From Bacteroidia bacterium (GTDB lineage: Bacteria; Bacteroidota; Bacteroidia; Bacteroidales; UBA5342): a stretch of 7,058 nt of DNA. The notes under the pieces were generated by a model. That model worked only from the letters and a program-made list of their open reading frames with translations. It had not been told where the DNA came from and ran no database searches. Made by a program: the position numbers and the translations under genes. Below are positions 1-6,636 of this stretch, in pieces (the stretch's first letter is position 1; every line of letters starts with the position of its first letter). The stretch spans positions 1-7,058 of the forward strand of contig JAUIMD010000098.1 in assembly GCA_030433225.1 (NCBI GenBank). Reading direction: 5' to 3'.

Positions 1-1
1 A

Positions 2-1273
2 TTATTGCCCGAATATTTAACCGGGCACAAATCGTGGGATGGAATCCAAAAACACAACGCAGCCGACCTGCAAACCTGGAACATCCAACTACATACCCAA
101 AAGGAAATTTTAAAGGTGGATACCGCTGCCAAACGCATTGTGGATAATGGTGGCAATGAGCACAGTTACGACAAGTTAATTATGTGTACCGGTTCGCGTC
201 CCAATGTGCCAAAGGGAGTGAATATCGACTATAAATCCACCTATACCATACGTGATCGTCACGATGCGGATCGCCTGAGAGAAAGCCTTGAAAACCGGAA
301 CAATGTAACGGTCGTTGGAGGGGGGCTGCTGGGTTTGGAAATTGCCAGTTCCTTAATTGAATACGGCATAAAAGTGAATATTATTCACCGAAACAGTCGT
401 TTAATGGACAAGCAGTTGGATAAACTCTCCAGCGAGTTATTGGGTGAAAGCATTGCTGAAAAAGGCATTGATCTTTACCTGAACGACGAAATTGAGCGCT
501 ACGTTAAAACCAGAACCGAAAGTTTTGAAATTGATTTAAAATCAGGTCGGAAATTCAATACACAAGCCATTGTGTACGCCATTGGTACAAAACCCAATGT
601 GGAACTGGCCGAAAATGCCGGAATGCAACTGAAGCGTGGTGTGGTGGTAAATGCGCACCTCGAAACCTCTGCCAAAGATGTTTTTGCCATAGGTGAAATT
701 GCCGAATTTGAGGGCAAAATGTATGGCATTACCGCTGCTGCCGAACAACAGGCAAGCATTGTAGCCCGCTATTTAAGTGGTGACGATTCAGTGGTGTACG
801 AAGGTTCGGTAGGCATGAACATATTGAAGTTTCCGGGCATTGAACTGTGTTCCATCGGTTTTGTAAATACCCCGGAAGACGAAGCCTACGAAGAAATTCT
901 GTTTATCGATAAGCGCTCACGCTATTACAAAAAATGCATTATCCACCGCGATCGTTTAATTGGTACCATTTTAATGGGCGACAAAAACGAATTTGCCGAG
1001 TTTAAAACCCTGATAGAATCTCGCCTGGAGTTATCATCCAAGCGACTAACCTTGCTGCGTAGCGGACAAAAAGCCACGCCGGTAAAAGGCAAGGTGGTGT
1101 GCTCGTGCAATAACGTGGGCGAGGGGAATTTAAAAGACGAACTGGCCAAGGGGCTTACCGATATGGCATCGCTTTGTAAAGCTACCGGCGCAGGCCTGGG
1201 CTGCGGAAGCTGCAAGCCCGAAGTACAGGCCATTTTTGAAGAATCCACCAAAAACAAACAAATCCATGTCTAA
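2..1273 (+). CDS. NirB-like FAD/NAD(P)H oxidoreductase with C-terminal BFD [2Fe-2S] domain (5'-truncated by window edge)
   Basis: This is a pyridine-nucleotide:disulfide-type flavoprotein, homologous to the N-terminal half of NirB further downstream. It should take electrons from NAD(P)H through FAD to an iron-sulfur centre in the cytoplasm. Counting from the TTG at 5, the NAD(P)-binding motif VGGGLLG is at residues 104-110 and the second FAD motif VFAIGE at 226-231. A BFD-like domain near the end has CSC (366, 368) and CGSC (400, 403), the usual CxC...CxxC cluster ligands. The first FAD-binding GxGxxG is absent: the frame is open to base 2 and the first visible residues align about 50 residues into NirB, so the true start lies outside the window. 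It has no siroheme domain, so it is an electron-transfer subunit and not a nitrite reductase. Its stop overlaps the next start (ATGTCTAA), suggesting translational coupling to the rubredoxin protein. The physiological acceptor is inferred only. Confidence 0.85.
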   Translation, partial: LLPEYLTGHKSWDGIQKHNAADLQTWNIQLHTQKEILKVDTAAKRIVDNGGNEHSYDKLIMCTGSRPNVPKGVNIDYKSTYTIRDRHDADRLRESLENRNNVTVVGGGLLGLEIASSLIEYGIKVNIIHRNSRLMDKQLDKLSSELLGESIAEKGIDLYLNDEIERYVKTRTESFEIDLKSGRKFNTQAIVYAIGTKPNVELAENAGMQLKRGVVVNAHLETSAKDVFAIGEIAEFEGKMYGITAAAEQQASIVARYLSGDDSVVYEGSVGMNILKFPGIELCSIGFVNTPEDEAYEEILFIDKRSRYYKKCIIHRDRLIGTILMGDKNEFAEFKTLIESRLELSSKRLTLLRSGQKATPVKGKVVCSCNNVGEGNLKDELAKGLTDMASLCKATGAGLGCGSCKPEVQAIFEESTKNKQIHV

Positions 1274-2744
1274 GCAAAAACAACGCCTATATATTTTGGT
1301 GAAGGGGGGAATTTTAACCCCATCGTACCTGATGTTGCTTACCGGCATTGCCAAGGAAAGTGGCAACGAAACCATTGGATTTGGTTCGCGGCAGCAGGTA
1401 ATTTTGGACGTGTTTCCCTCCAAAAAAGCGGAGGTGGAAAAAAAGCTGAAAGAAAACGGCTTTGAATTTGAGTGGGACAAAAACGGCAAGGCGGTAGCGC
1501 AAAACATCGTTTCGTCATTCCCGGCCTACGATATTCAACCTTCTACGTATTGGCTGGGAGCCAGTACTTTTATCAGTATTTTGGAACAGTTCAATGCACC
1601 AGTTTCCATAAAAGTAAACATTGTGGATGCCAAACAAAACCTGGTACCCAACTACGGTGGACACCTAAATTTTATCGCCTCTGAACAAGAGCTGTACTGG
1701 CACCTGGTTATTAAAAATTTACAGGGTAAGGACATGACCATTTGGCCGGCGCTGGTACACCAGGATGACATTGCCAAGCTGGTGTACACCCTTGAAAGCT
1801 ACTACAAAGAAAACCGGGACTTCGCCACCTGGTTTGACGATACCAAAGCGGCCGCTCCATTCAAATACCAGGAGGCGTCGGAATCTATCCCCGATGCCGA
1901 GGTAATGCCCGAATATTACGAAGGGTTTAACCTGATGTATGGCAGTACCAAGTATTGGGCTGGTTTTTACTGGAGAAACAACAAATACCTGATCAGTTTT
2001 CTGGAAGAGGTGTGTGAATTGTGTCTGCGTTGTGGCATTGCCCGATTAAGCATTACACCCTGGAAATCTTTTCTGGTAAAAGACATTAACCGGGCCGATC
2101 GCCTGTTGTGGGAACAACTCACCGGTCGGCGCGGAGTAAACATGCGGCATTCGTCGTTTGATTTGTTCTGGCACCTCCCATACGGCTCTGAGAGTGCTCT
2201 GAAACTCAAGCAAAGCATTGTGCGCGAAATGGATAAGCGTGACATTCGAACCTTTGGACTCACCTTTGCCATTGGCAAAGACAGCTTTCCCATCGCATCG
2301 GTAATCTTGGAAGAACGCTATTTTCTGAACCGGTTCAACATTCCTTTGCTCAACGATTATACCATTTGGATTGCAGCCGATTTTCAAACAAAAAGCGGGA
2401 AATACGAAAAGGTTAGCGAAAACATCTCCCGTAAAGAAATTTACAACGTGCTTATTGAGTTAAGCAAGCGTTTTTACCTGAAGTTGAACCAGCAAACGGT
2501 TAAAAAGAAAGAAAAGGTAGAGGATGCCGTGGTGGAAACCGATGAGGTTTTTCAATGTTCCGACTGCCTGAGCATTTACCACCCGCGCTTTGGCGAGGAG
2601 CAGAGCAACGTGCCCGCAGGAACCGCATTTGCCAACCTACCCCGTACATTCTGCTGTGCTACATGCGGAGCCGAAAAAAATACGTTTAAAGCCATACAAA
2701 TGCCAAAAATGATGTTTGCGGCACAACCAAACGATACCCCATAA
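1266..2744 (+). CDS. Siroheme-reductase-like protein lacking cluster cysteines, fused to a C-terminal rubredoxin domain
   Basis: This 492-aa protein has two recognisable parts. Residues 13-70 align without gaps to the ferredoxin-like half domain of NirB below (KGGILTP against PGGEITP, then a GSRQQ/GGQRI strand), and residues 257-275 look like the second half domain. Continuing the comparison by eye, the four NirB cluster cysteines correspond to F85, Q91, A122 and L126, so siroheme/4Fe-4S chemistry is unlikely. After a charged linker (about 409-428) comes a rubredoxin domain with C431, C434, C464 and C467 binding one iron; the usual aromatic before the second CxxC is F462. A separate CX2CX2C lies at 250-256. 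The start at 1266 is chosen because it begins the conserved strand and overlaps the upstream stop by 8 bases; an in-frame start at 1236 would add ten residues with no family support. Rubredoxin-containing neighbours of nirBD occur in other Bacteroidota, from memory. Likely role: one-electron carrier beside the flavoprotein. Confidence 0.85.
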   Translation: MSKQKQRLYILVKGGILTPSYLMLLTGIAKESGNETIGFGSRQQVILDVFPSKKAEVEKKLKENGFEFEWDKNGKAVAQNIVSSFPAYDIQPSTYWLGASTFISILEQFNAPVSIKVNIVDAKQNLVPNYGGHLNFIASEQELYWHLVIKNLQGKDMTIWPALVHQDDIAKLVYTLESYYKENRDFATWFDDTKAAAPFKYQEASESIPDAEVMPEYYEGFNLMYGSTKYWAGFYWRNNKYLISFLEEVCELCLRCGIARLSITPWKSFLVKDINRADRLLWEQLTGRRGVNMRHSSFDLFWHLPYGSESALKLKQSIVREMDKRDIRTFGLTFAIGKDSFPIASVILEERYFLNRFNIPLLNDYTIWIAADFQTKSGKYEKVSENISRKEIYNVLIELSKRFYLKLNQQTVKKKEKVEDAVVETDEVFQCSDCLSIYHPRFGEEQSNVPAGTAFANLPRTFCCATCGAEKNTFKAIQMPKMMFAAQPNDTP

Positions 2745-2811
2745 GCGCTGTTGCAGCACAGAGATATCACCATACGGTCAAAAATTAACAGAACTAGAAA
2801 AAACAGAGAAA

Positions 2812-5349
2812 ATGGATACCAAAAAACAAAAATTAATTGTAGTTGGAAATGGGATGACCGGCTACAAGTTCTGCGAAAAATTCGTGGAAAAAGGATTAGG
2901 AGAGAAGTACGAAATTATTGTTTTTGGTGAAGAACCATGGGCCGCCTACGACCGTGTACACCTGACCGATTATTATACCGGTACCTCCATTTACGATTTG
3001 AAACTGGCACCACGTACCTGGTACGAAGAAAACAACATTACCCTGCTTACCAGTGCCAAAATTGTAGAAATCAATCGGGAACAAAAGGAGGTAACTGCAC
3101 AGGATGGCAAGGCCTATGCCTACGACACACTGATACTTTCTACCGGTTCAAGTGCCTTTGTACCGCCCATACCCGGTATTGACAAAGAAGGCGTTTTTGT
3201 ATACCGTACCATCGAAGACCTGGAAGCCATAAAAGCCTACATTCCCAAGGCAACAAAAGCAGCAGTTATTGGGGGTGGATTGCTGGGACTGGAAGCTGCC
3301 AAGGCGGTTATGGACGATGGCCTTAAAACTGCGGTGGTGGAATTTGCCCCCCGACTGATGCCACGTCAGCTTGATGATGCCGGTTCTCAAATGTTACAGG
3401 CCGAACTGGAAAAGCTTGACCTGGAAATTCTACTGAGTAAAAGTACCCGACAAATTGCCGGAAACGGTAAGGTAGAGGCCATGGAATTTGCCGACGAAAC
3501 TACCCTGGAGGTGGATATGGTGGTGGTTTCTGCCGGTATAAAACCCCGCGATGAGCTGGCTGCAAAAGCCGGTTTGGAGGTTGGGCCGCGCGGAGGAATT
3601 GTGGTCGATAATAAAAATCAAACCAGCGATCCCAATATTTTTGCCATTGGAGAATGTGCCCTTTCAAACGGAATGATTTGGGGATTGGTAGCCCCATGTT
3701 ACGACATGGCCGAAGTTACCGCCAGCAACCTGGCTGGTGACGATAAAACGTTTGATGGAGCCGATTTATCCACCAAGCTTAAACTAATTGGCATTGAAGT
3801 AGCCAGCTTTGGCGATGCATTTGGACAAACCGATGGGGCAAAACCCATTGTTTACCAGAACCTAACCAATGGCTTGTATAAAAAAATATTTGTGTCGGAA
3901 GACAAGCAGCGGCTGTTGGGTGGAATTTTAGTGGGAGACACCAGCGACTACAACATGCTGTTTCAAACCTACAAATCGGCACTTAAATTACCTGCCGCAC
4001 CCGAGAGTATGGTGATGAGTGGCATTGAAGGCGGTGGCATGGAAATTAGTGTACTGGATTTGCCGGATGAAGCGGTTATTTGTTCCTGCGAAAACGTTAC
4101 TAAAAAACGTTTGGTAGAAGCAATTGACGAGCACGAAATAACCAATGTTGGCCAAATAAAAAAATGTACCAAAGCAGGTACCGGTTGTGGCGGTTGTATG
4201 CCTATGCTCGACGACCTGTTTACCGCAAAACTTGCCGCAAGTGGTAAGGTGGTAAAAAAGGTAATTTGTGAGCACTTTGATTATACCCGCCAGGAATTGT
4301 TCGACTTAATAAAAATTGGTGGAATTAAAACCTATCCTGAATTGCTTAAAAAGTACGGGAAAGGCAAAGGGTGCGAACTTTGTAAACCGGTAGCAGCATC
4401 TTTGCTGGCCAGCATCTGGAACGAGTTTATCACCAAACACTCCACCATTCAGGATTCGAACGATAAGTTTTTAGCCAACATTCAAAAAGGTGGAACATAC
4501 TCGGTGGTGCCCCGTATACCGGGTGGTGAAATTACCCCCGATAAACTGATTGCCATTGGAGCGGTCGCGAAAAAATACGATTTATATACCAAAATTACAG
4601 GTGGCCAGCGCATTGATTTGTTTGGCGCTCGTGTGGAGGAATTGCCCCTTATCTGGAAAGAATTAATCGATGCCGGTTTTGAAAGTGGCCATGCGTATGG
4701 AAAATCCCTGCGTACGGTAAAAAGTTGCGTAGGTTCCACCTGGTGCCGTTACGGCCAGCAGGATTCTGTATCCTTTGCCATTAAGGTGGAAGAGCGTTAC
4801 AAAGGTTTACGTTCACCACACAAATTAAAAGGCGGGGTTTCAGGTTGTATACGTGAGTGTGCAGAGGCCCGGGGTAAAGATTTCGGAATTATTGCCACCG
4901 AAAAAGGCTACAACCTGTATGTGTGTGGAAATGGGGGAGCTAACCCTAAACATGCCTTGCTTTTTGCCACCGATATTGATGAAGATACCTGTATCAAATA
5001 CCTGGACCGTTTCCTGATGTATTACGTGCGTACAGCCGGTCCGTTGGTGCGTACCGCTAAATGGCTGGAACAACTCGATGGAGGCCTCGATTACCTGAAA
5101 CAAGTTGTAATTGAAGATTCGTTGGGACTAGGCGAAGAGCTGGAAGCCGACATGCAAAAAATCATTGATACGTTCCAGTGTGAATGGCGCAGCGTGGTGG
5201 AAAGCCCTGAACAATTGAAGAAATTCCGTCCGTTTGTGAATGCTGGTGCCACCGACGACTCCATCAAATTTGTGCCAATGCGTGACCAAAAACGTCCGGC
5301 AAACTGGGACGAAATTGTAACAGCAGAAAAAGTTAGTGAGCCGGCATAA
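2812..5349 (+). CDS. nirB: Assimilatory-type nitrite reductase [NAD(P)H] large subunit NirB
   Basis: NirB reduces nitrite to ammonium with six electrons from NAD(P)H in the cytoplasm. At 845 aa it matches the usual length (about 850). Domains in order: FAD-binding VGNGMTG at 11-17, NAD(P)-binding GGGLLG at 154-159, FAD motif IFAIGE at 276-281; a first BFD [2Fe-2S] domain with C424, C426, C459, C462; a second BFD-like domain with only C486, C521, C524, which matches my memory of E. coli NirB; then the nitrite/sulfite reductase region (about 562-810). There the siroheme/4Fe-4S ligands are complete: C639 and C645 (CX5C), C679 and C683 (CX3C). The ATG at 2812 is chosen because it sits eight residues before the first FAD strand; the frame is open back to 2716, but that would run into the preceding gene. 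It lies 67 bases after the rubredoxin gene and 42 before nirD, consistent with one operon. The leader is A-rich with no strong Shine-Dalgarno. Confidence 0.97.
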   Translation: MDTKKQKLIVVGNGMTGYKFCEKFVEKGLGEKYEIIVFGEEPWAAYDRVHLTDYYTGTSIYDLKLAPRTWYEENNITLLTSAKIVEINREQKEVTAQDGKAYAYDTLILSTGSSAFVPPIPGIDKEGVFVYRTIEDLEAIKAYIPKATKAAVIGGGLLGLEAAKAVMDDGLKTAVVEFAPRLMPRQLDDAGSQMLQAELEKLDLEILLSKSTRQIAGNGKVEAMEFADETTLEVDMVVVSAGIKPRDELAAKAGLEVGPRGGIVVDNKNQTSDPNIFAIGECALSNGMIWGLVAPCYDMAEVTASNLAGDDKTFDGADLSTKLKLIGIEVASFGDAFGQTDGAKPIVYQNLTNGLYKKIFVSEDKQRLLGGILVGDTSDYNMLFQTYKSALKLPAAPESMVMSGIEGGGMEISVLDLPDEAVICSCENVTKKRLVEAIDEHEITNVGQIKKCTKAGTGCGGCMPMLDDLFTAKLAASGKVVKKVICEHFDYTRQELFDLIKIGGIKTYPELLKKYGKGKGCELCKPVAASLLASIWNEFITKHSTIQDSNDKFLANIQKGGTYSVVPRIPGGEITPDKLIAIGAVAKKYDLYTKITGGQRIDLFGARVEELPLIWKELIDAGFESGHAYGKSLRTVKSCVGSTWCRYGQQDSVSFAIKVEERYKGLRSPHKLKGGVSGCIRECAEARGKDFGIIATEKGYNLYVCGNGGANPKHALLFATDIDEDTCIKYLDRFLMYYVRTAGPLVRTAKWLEQLDGGLDYLKQVVIEDSLGLGEELEADMQKIIDTFQCEWRSVVESPEQLKKFRPFVNAGATDDSIKFVPMRDQKRPANWDEIVTAEKVSEPA

Positions 5350-5391
5350 TGGCGGAAAACTGAATCAGAAAACATAAATAAATCAAAAGCA

Positions 5392-5736
5392 ATGCAAGAT
5401 ATAGCAACAGATACAACATGGGTGGAAGCCGCCCCGGTAAGCGCATTTGAGGCAGATGGCGGTCGCGCCGTATTAATTAACGGGACACAAATAGCCGTGT
5501 ACTATTTTGCCGATGAAAACCAATGGTATGCTACCGATAACATGTGCCCCCACCGCGGGCAGCAAGCACTGTCGCGTGGAATGACGGGTACTGAAGGAGA
5601 CGAACCCAAAGTGGCCTGTCCGTTCCATAAAAAAACCTTCTCGTTAAAATCAGGCAAATGCCTGTCTGGCGACGAGTATACCATAAAAACGTACCCGGTT
5701 AAAATTGAAAACGAAACCGTGTTTATAGGTGTGTAA
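5392..5736 (+). CDS. nirD: Nitrite reductase [NAD(P)H] small subunit NirD, Rieske-type
   Basis: This 114-aa protein is the small partner of NirB in the soluble NAD(P)H nitrite reductase. It is a single Rieske-fold domain. The two ligand pairs are intact: C52-P-H54 in MCPHRG and C76-P-F-H79 in ACPFHK, so it probably binds a real [2Fe-2S] cluster; from memory, some enterobacterial NirD proteins have lost these residues. There is no signal peptide or membrane segment, as expected for a cytoplasmic enzyme. It begins 42 bases after nirB in the same direction and is the last gene of the operon: a REP palindrome starts 12 bases after its stop and an intrinsic terminator lies about 95 bases downstream. 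Immediate linkage to nirB excludes a dioxygenase ferredoxin as the better reading. Confidence 0.95.
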   Translation: MQDIATDTTWVEAAPVSAFEADGGRAVLINGTQIAVYYFADENQWYATDNMCPHRGQQALSRGMTGTEGDEPKVACPFHKKTFSLKSGKCLSGDEYTIKTYPVKIENETVFIGV

Positions 5737-5748
5737 TTTATTTTATTG

Positions 5749-5773
5749 AGGGCTTCGCTAGTAGCGAAACCCT
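5749..5773 (-). repeat. REP-like palindrome copy 1 (minus orientation)
   Basis: This is a 25-base imperfect palindrome with 11-base arms and a 3-base loop. Read on the minus strand it is AGGGTTTCGCT, loop ACT, AGCGAAGCCCT, which differs from copy 3 read on the plus strand by one loop base. The single non-pairing position is C5753/A5769, a G·T pair on the minus strand. Unlike the other copies it has no extra flanking stem. It lies 12 bases after the nirD stop. Confidence 0.9.
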
Positions 5774-5810
5774 GAAGAACAAAATTTGTCATTATTATAG
5801 TTCTGTTACT

Positions 5811-5828
5811 CCGTTTTTTTGAAAACGG
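5811..5828. other. Small hairpin abutting the nir operon terminator
   Basis: CCGTTTT (5811-5817) and AAAACGG (5822-5828) form a 7-bp stem with a 4-base loop, one base before the larger terminator stem. It may be an accessory element of the terminator. It is unrelated in sequence to the REP palindromes, and its function is uncertain. Confidence 0.4.
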
Positions 5829-5829
5829 C

Positions 5830-5864
5830 GCCCTCTCTTTTCCCAAAGAGAGGGCTTTCTGTTT
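5830..5864 (+). terminator. Intrinsic (Rho-independent) terminator of the nir operon
   Basis: GCCCTCTCTTT (5830-5840) and AAAGAGAGGGC (5845-5855) form a perfect 11-bp stem closed by TCCC and followed directly by the T-rich run TTTCTGTTT. This is a classic terminator layout, 93 bases after the nirD stop and 77 bases before the transposase start. It should separate nirBD transcription from the RAYT gene. The stem is GC-rich only at its base, and the T run is interrupted. Confidence 0.85.
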
Positions 5865-5867
5865 AAG

Positions 5868-5902
5868 AATTGAGGGCTTCGTTATTAGCGAAGCCCTCAA
5901 TT
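5868..5902 (+). repeat. REP-like palindrome copy 2 (probable plus orientation), upstream of the RAYT gene
   Basis: The core is 5873-5897, with flanks AATTG and CAATT extending the perfectly paired stem to 14 bp. Compared with copy 3 on the same strand the core differs at two positions: arm position 5 is C, which restores a Watson-Crick pair, and arm position 10 is T (5882), which creates a T·G pair with G5888. The 14 bases from 5884 are the same as in copy 3, supporting plus orientation. It lies 40 bases upstream of the transposase start. Confidence 0.92.
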
Positions 5903-5941
5903 GCAGCAAAATTCGTAAGTTTACCTGAAACTACACGACCC

Positions 5942-6565
5942 ATGCAATTCGAACAAGGTTCCCTGTATCACATTTATAACCAGGGAAACAACAAACAAAA
6001 AATTTTCTTTACACGTGAGAATTACCATTATTTTACACGAAAATTAAAAACGTACATAACTCCATATGCCGATATATTGGCATGGTGTTTAATGCCAAAC
6101 CATTTTCATGTAATGGTGAAGGTAAACCATACCGCAGCTCCTACCGGGGGCTTCGCTCTTACCGAGGGCTTCGCTCAAAGCGAAACCCTCGGTAAGAGCG
6201 AAAGAACGTTCAACCAGTCCATCGGTATTATGTTACGCTCGTATACCGTTGCCATAAACAAGCAGGAAGGTAGAAGCGGGTCGTTGTTTAGAAAGGAAAC
6301 GAAGGCAAAATGCCTTGATGTACCCGTGGAGATATCTCCATCGTATTTTCAAACCTATTTTGGAACCCGGCTAAACGTTGATATATCTGACATCGATTAC
6401 CCTCAGCGTTGTTTTGATTACATCCACCAAAACCCGGTTGAGGCAGGCTTGGTTACAAAGCCCGAAGACTGGGAGTTTTCATCGGCTTCGGCATTTTTAA
6501 ATGTGGTGCCCGATAATTTGGTTAACCTTGAGGTTGCTAAAGAAGAAGGGTTGATTTATAGGTAA
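5942..6565 (+). CDS. REP-associated tyrosine transposase (RAYT), Y1/IS200-like HUH family
   Basis: This 207-aa protein belongs to the Y1_Tnp (IS200-like) single-strand DNA transposase superfamily. The metal-binding HUH motif is seen as MPNHFHVMV with H54 and H56. The signature FDYIHQNPVEAGLV lies at 158-171; Y160 is the likely nucleophile by family analogy, not proven. The N-terminal stretch around YHIYNQGNN is typical of Bacteroidota members. The ATG at 5942 is chosen because it starts that conserved region; the frame is open to 5870, but that extension only reads through REP copy 2. Residues 68-87 are unusual: they are encoded by a REP palindrome and an 18-base tandem repeat (TGGFAL, TEGFAQ, then SETLGK) in the linker between the HUH strand and the next helix (RTFNQSIGIML). 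The rest appears intact. It follows the nir terminator, so it is likely transcribed separately at a low level, and it converges with the acyl-CoA synthetase gene. Confidence 0.9.
   Translation: MQFEQGSLYHIYNQGNNKQKIFFTRENYHYFTRKLKTYITPYADILAWCLMPNHFHVMVKVNHTAAPTGGFALTEGFAQSETLGKSERTFNQSIGIMLRSYTVAINKQEGRSGSLFRKETKAKCLDVPVEISPSYFQTYFGTRLNVDISDIDYPQRCFDYIHQNPVEAGLVTKPEDWEFSSASAFLNVVPDNLVNLEVAKEEGLIYR
6142..6176 (+). repeat. 18-base-period tandem repeat (two units) within the RAYT gene
   Basis: TACCGGGGGCTTCGCTC (6142-6158) and TACCGAGGGCTTCGCTC (6160-6176) differ at one base and are offset by 18 bases, exactly six codons. They encode TGGFAL and TEGFAQ. The repeat overlaps the left arm of the nested palindrome and is either a tandem duplication or a remnant of nested REP insertion. 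Confidence 0.85.
6143..6204 (-). repeat. In-frame REP palindrome inside the RAYT coding sequence (minus orientation, nested hairpin)
   Basis: The core copy is 6165-6189. On the minus strand it reads AGGGTTTCGCT, loop TTG, AGCGAAGCCCT, with the same mismatched arm position as copies 1, 3 and 4 (C6169/A6185). Pairing continues outward to give a stem of 24 positions, 6152-6175 with 6179-6202, with one mismatch. The outer six base pairs, TTCGCT with AGCGAA, repeat the inner tip of the REP itself, so this looks like a REP within the tip of an older REP. The insert keeps the reading frame. Confidence 0.9.
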
Positions 6566-6580
6566 TTCAGCGCTTTGTAT

Positions 6581-6609
6581 CAAGGGTTTCGCTATTAGCG
6601 AAGCCCTTG
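6581..6609 (+). repeat. REP-like palindrome copy 3 (plus orientation)
   Basis: The core is 6583-6607: AGGGTTTCGCT, loop ATT, AGCGAAGCCCT, with flanking CA and TG extending the stem. T6587 faces G6603, the one non-Watson-Crick pair. It starts 15 bases after the RAYT stop codon and is the best reference copy for the family in this window. Confidence 0.92.
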
Positions 6610-6636
6610 TTATAAAGATGAAGGGTTGAGTTTAGT

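Noticed and set aside
1236..1265. Earlier start for the rubredoxin fusion protein
   Set aside because: It adds ten low-complexity residues within the end of the upstream gene; the ATG at 1266 starts directly at the conserved strand and gives a typical stop/start overlap.
2716..2811. Earlier ATG for nirB at 2716
   Set aside because: It lies inside the rubredoxin gene, and the extra 32 residues do not resemble NirB, whose FAD-binding strand begins just after the ATG at 2812.
5776..5804. Weak dyads AGAAC/GTTCT and ACAAA/TTTGT
   Set aside because: Five-base arms in AT-rich sequence are expected by chance.
5502..5909. Minus-strand open frame opposite nirD and the intergenic hairpins
   Set aside because: It is a shadow of nirD plus the stop-free REP palindromes and terminator; its sequence shows no domain and it crosses a clear terminator.
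5916..5923. Bacteroidota-type promoter (TAnnTTTG) upstream of the RAYT gene
   Set aside because: TAAGTTTA misses the final G, and the nearest upstream TTG is only 12 bases away instead of about 20.
5870..5941. Longer RAYT reading frame beginning at a TTG at 5870
   Set aside because: The added 24 residues are only a translation of REP copy 2 and spacer; the family-like N-terminus begins at the ATG at 5942.
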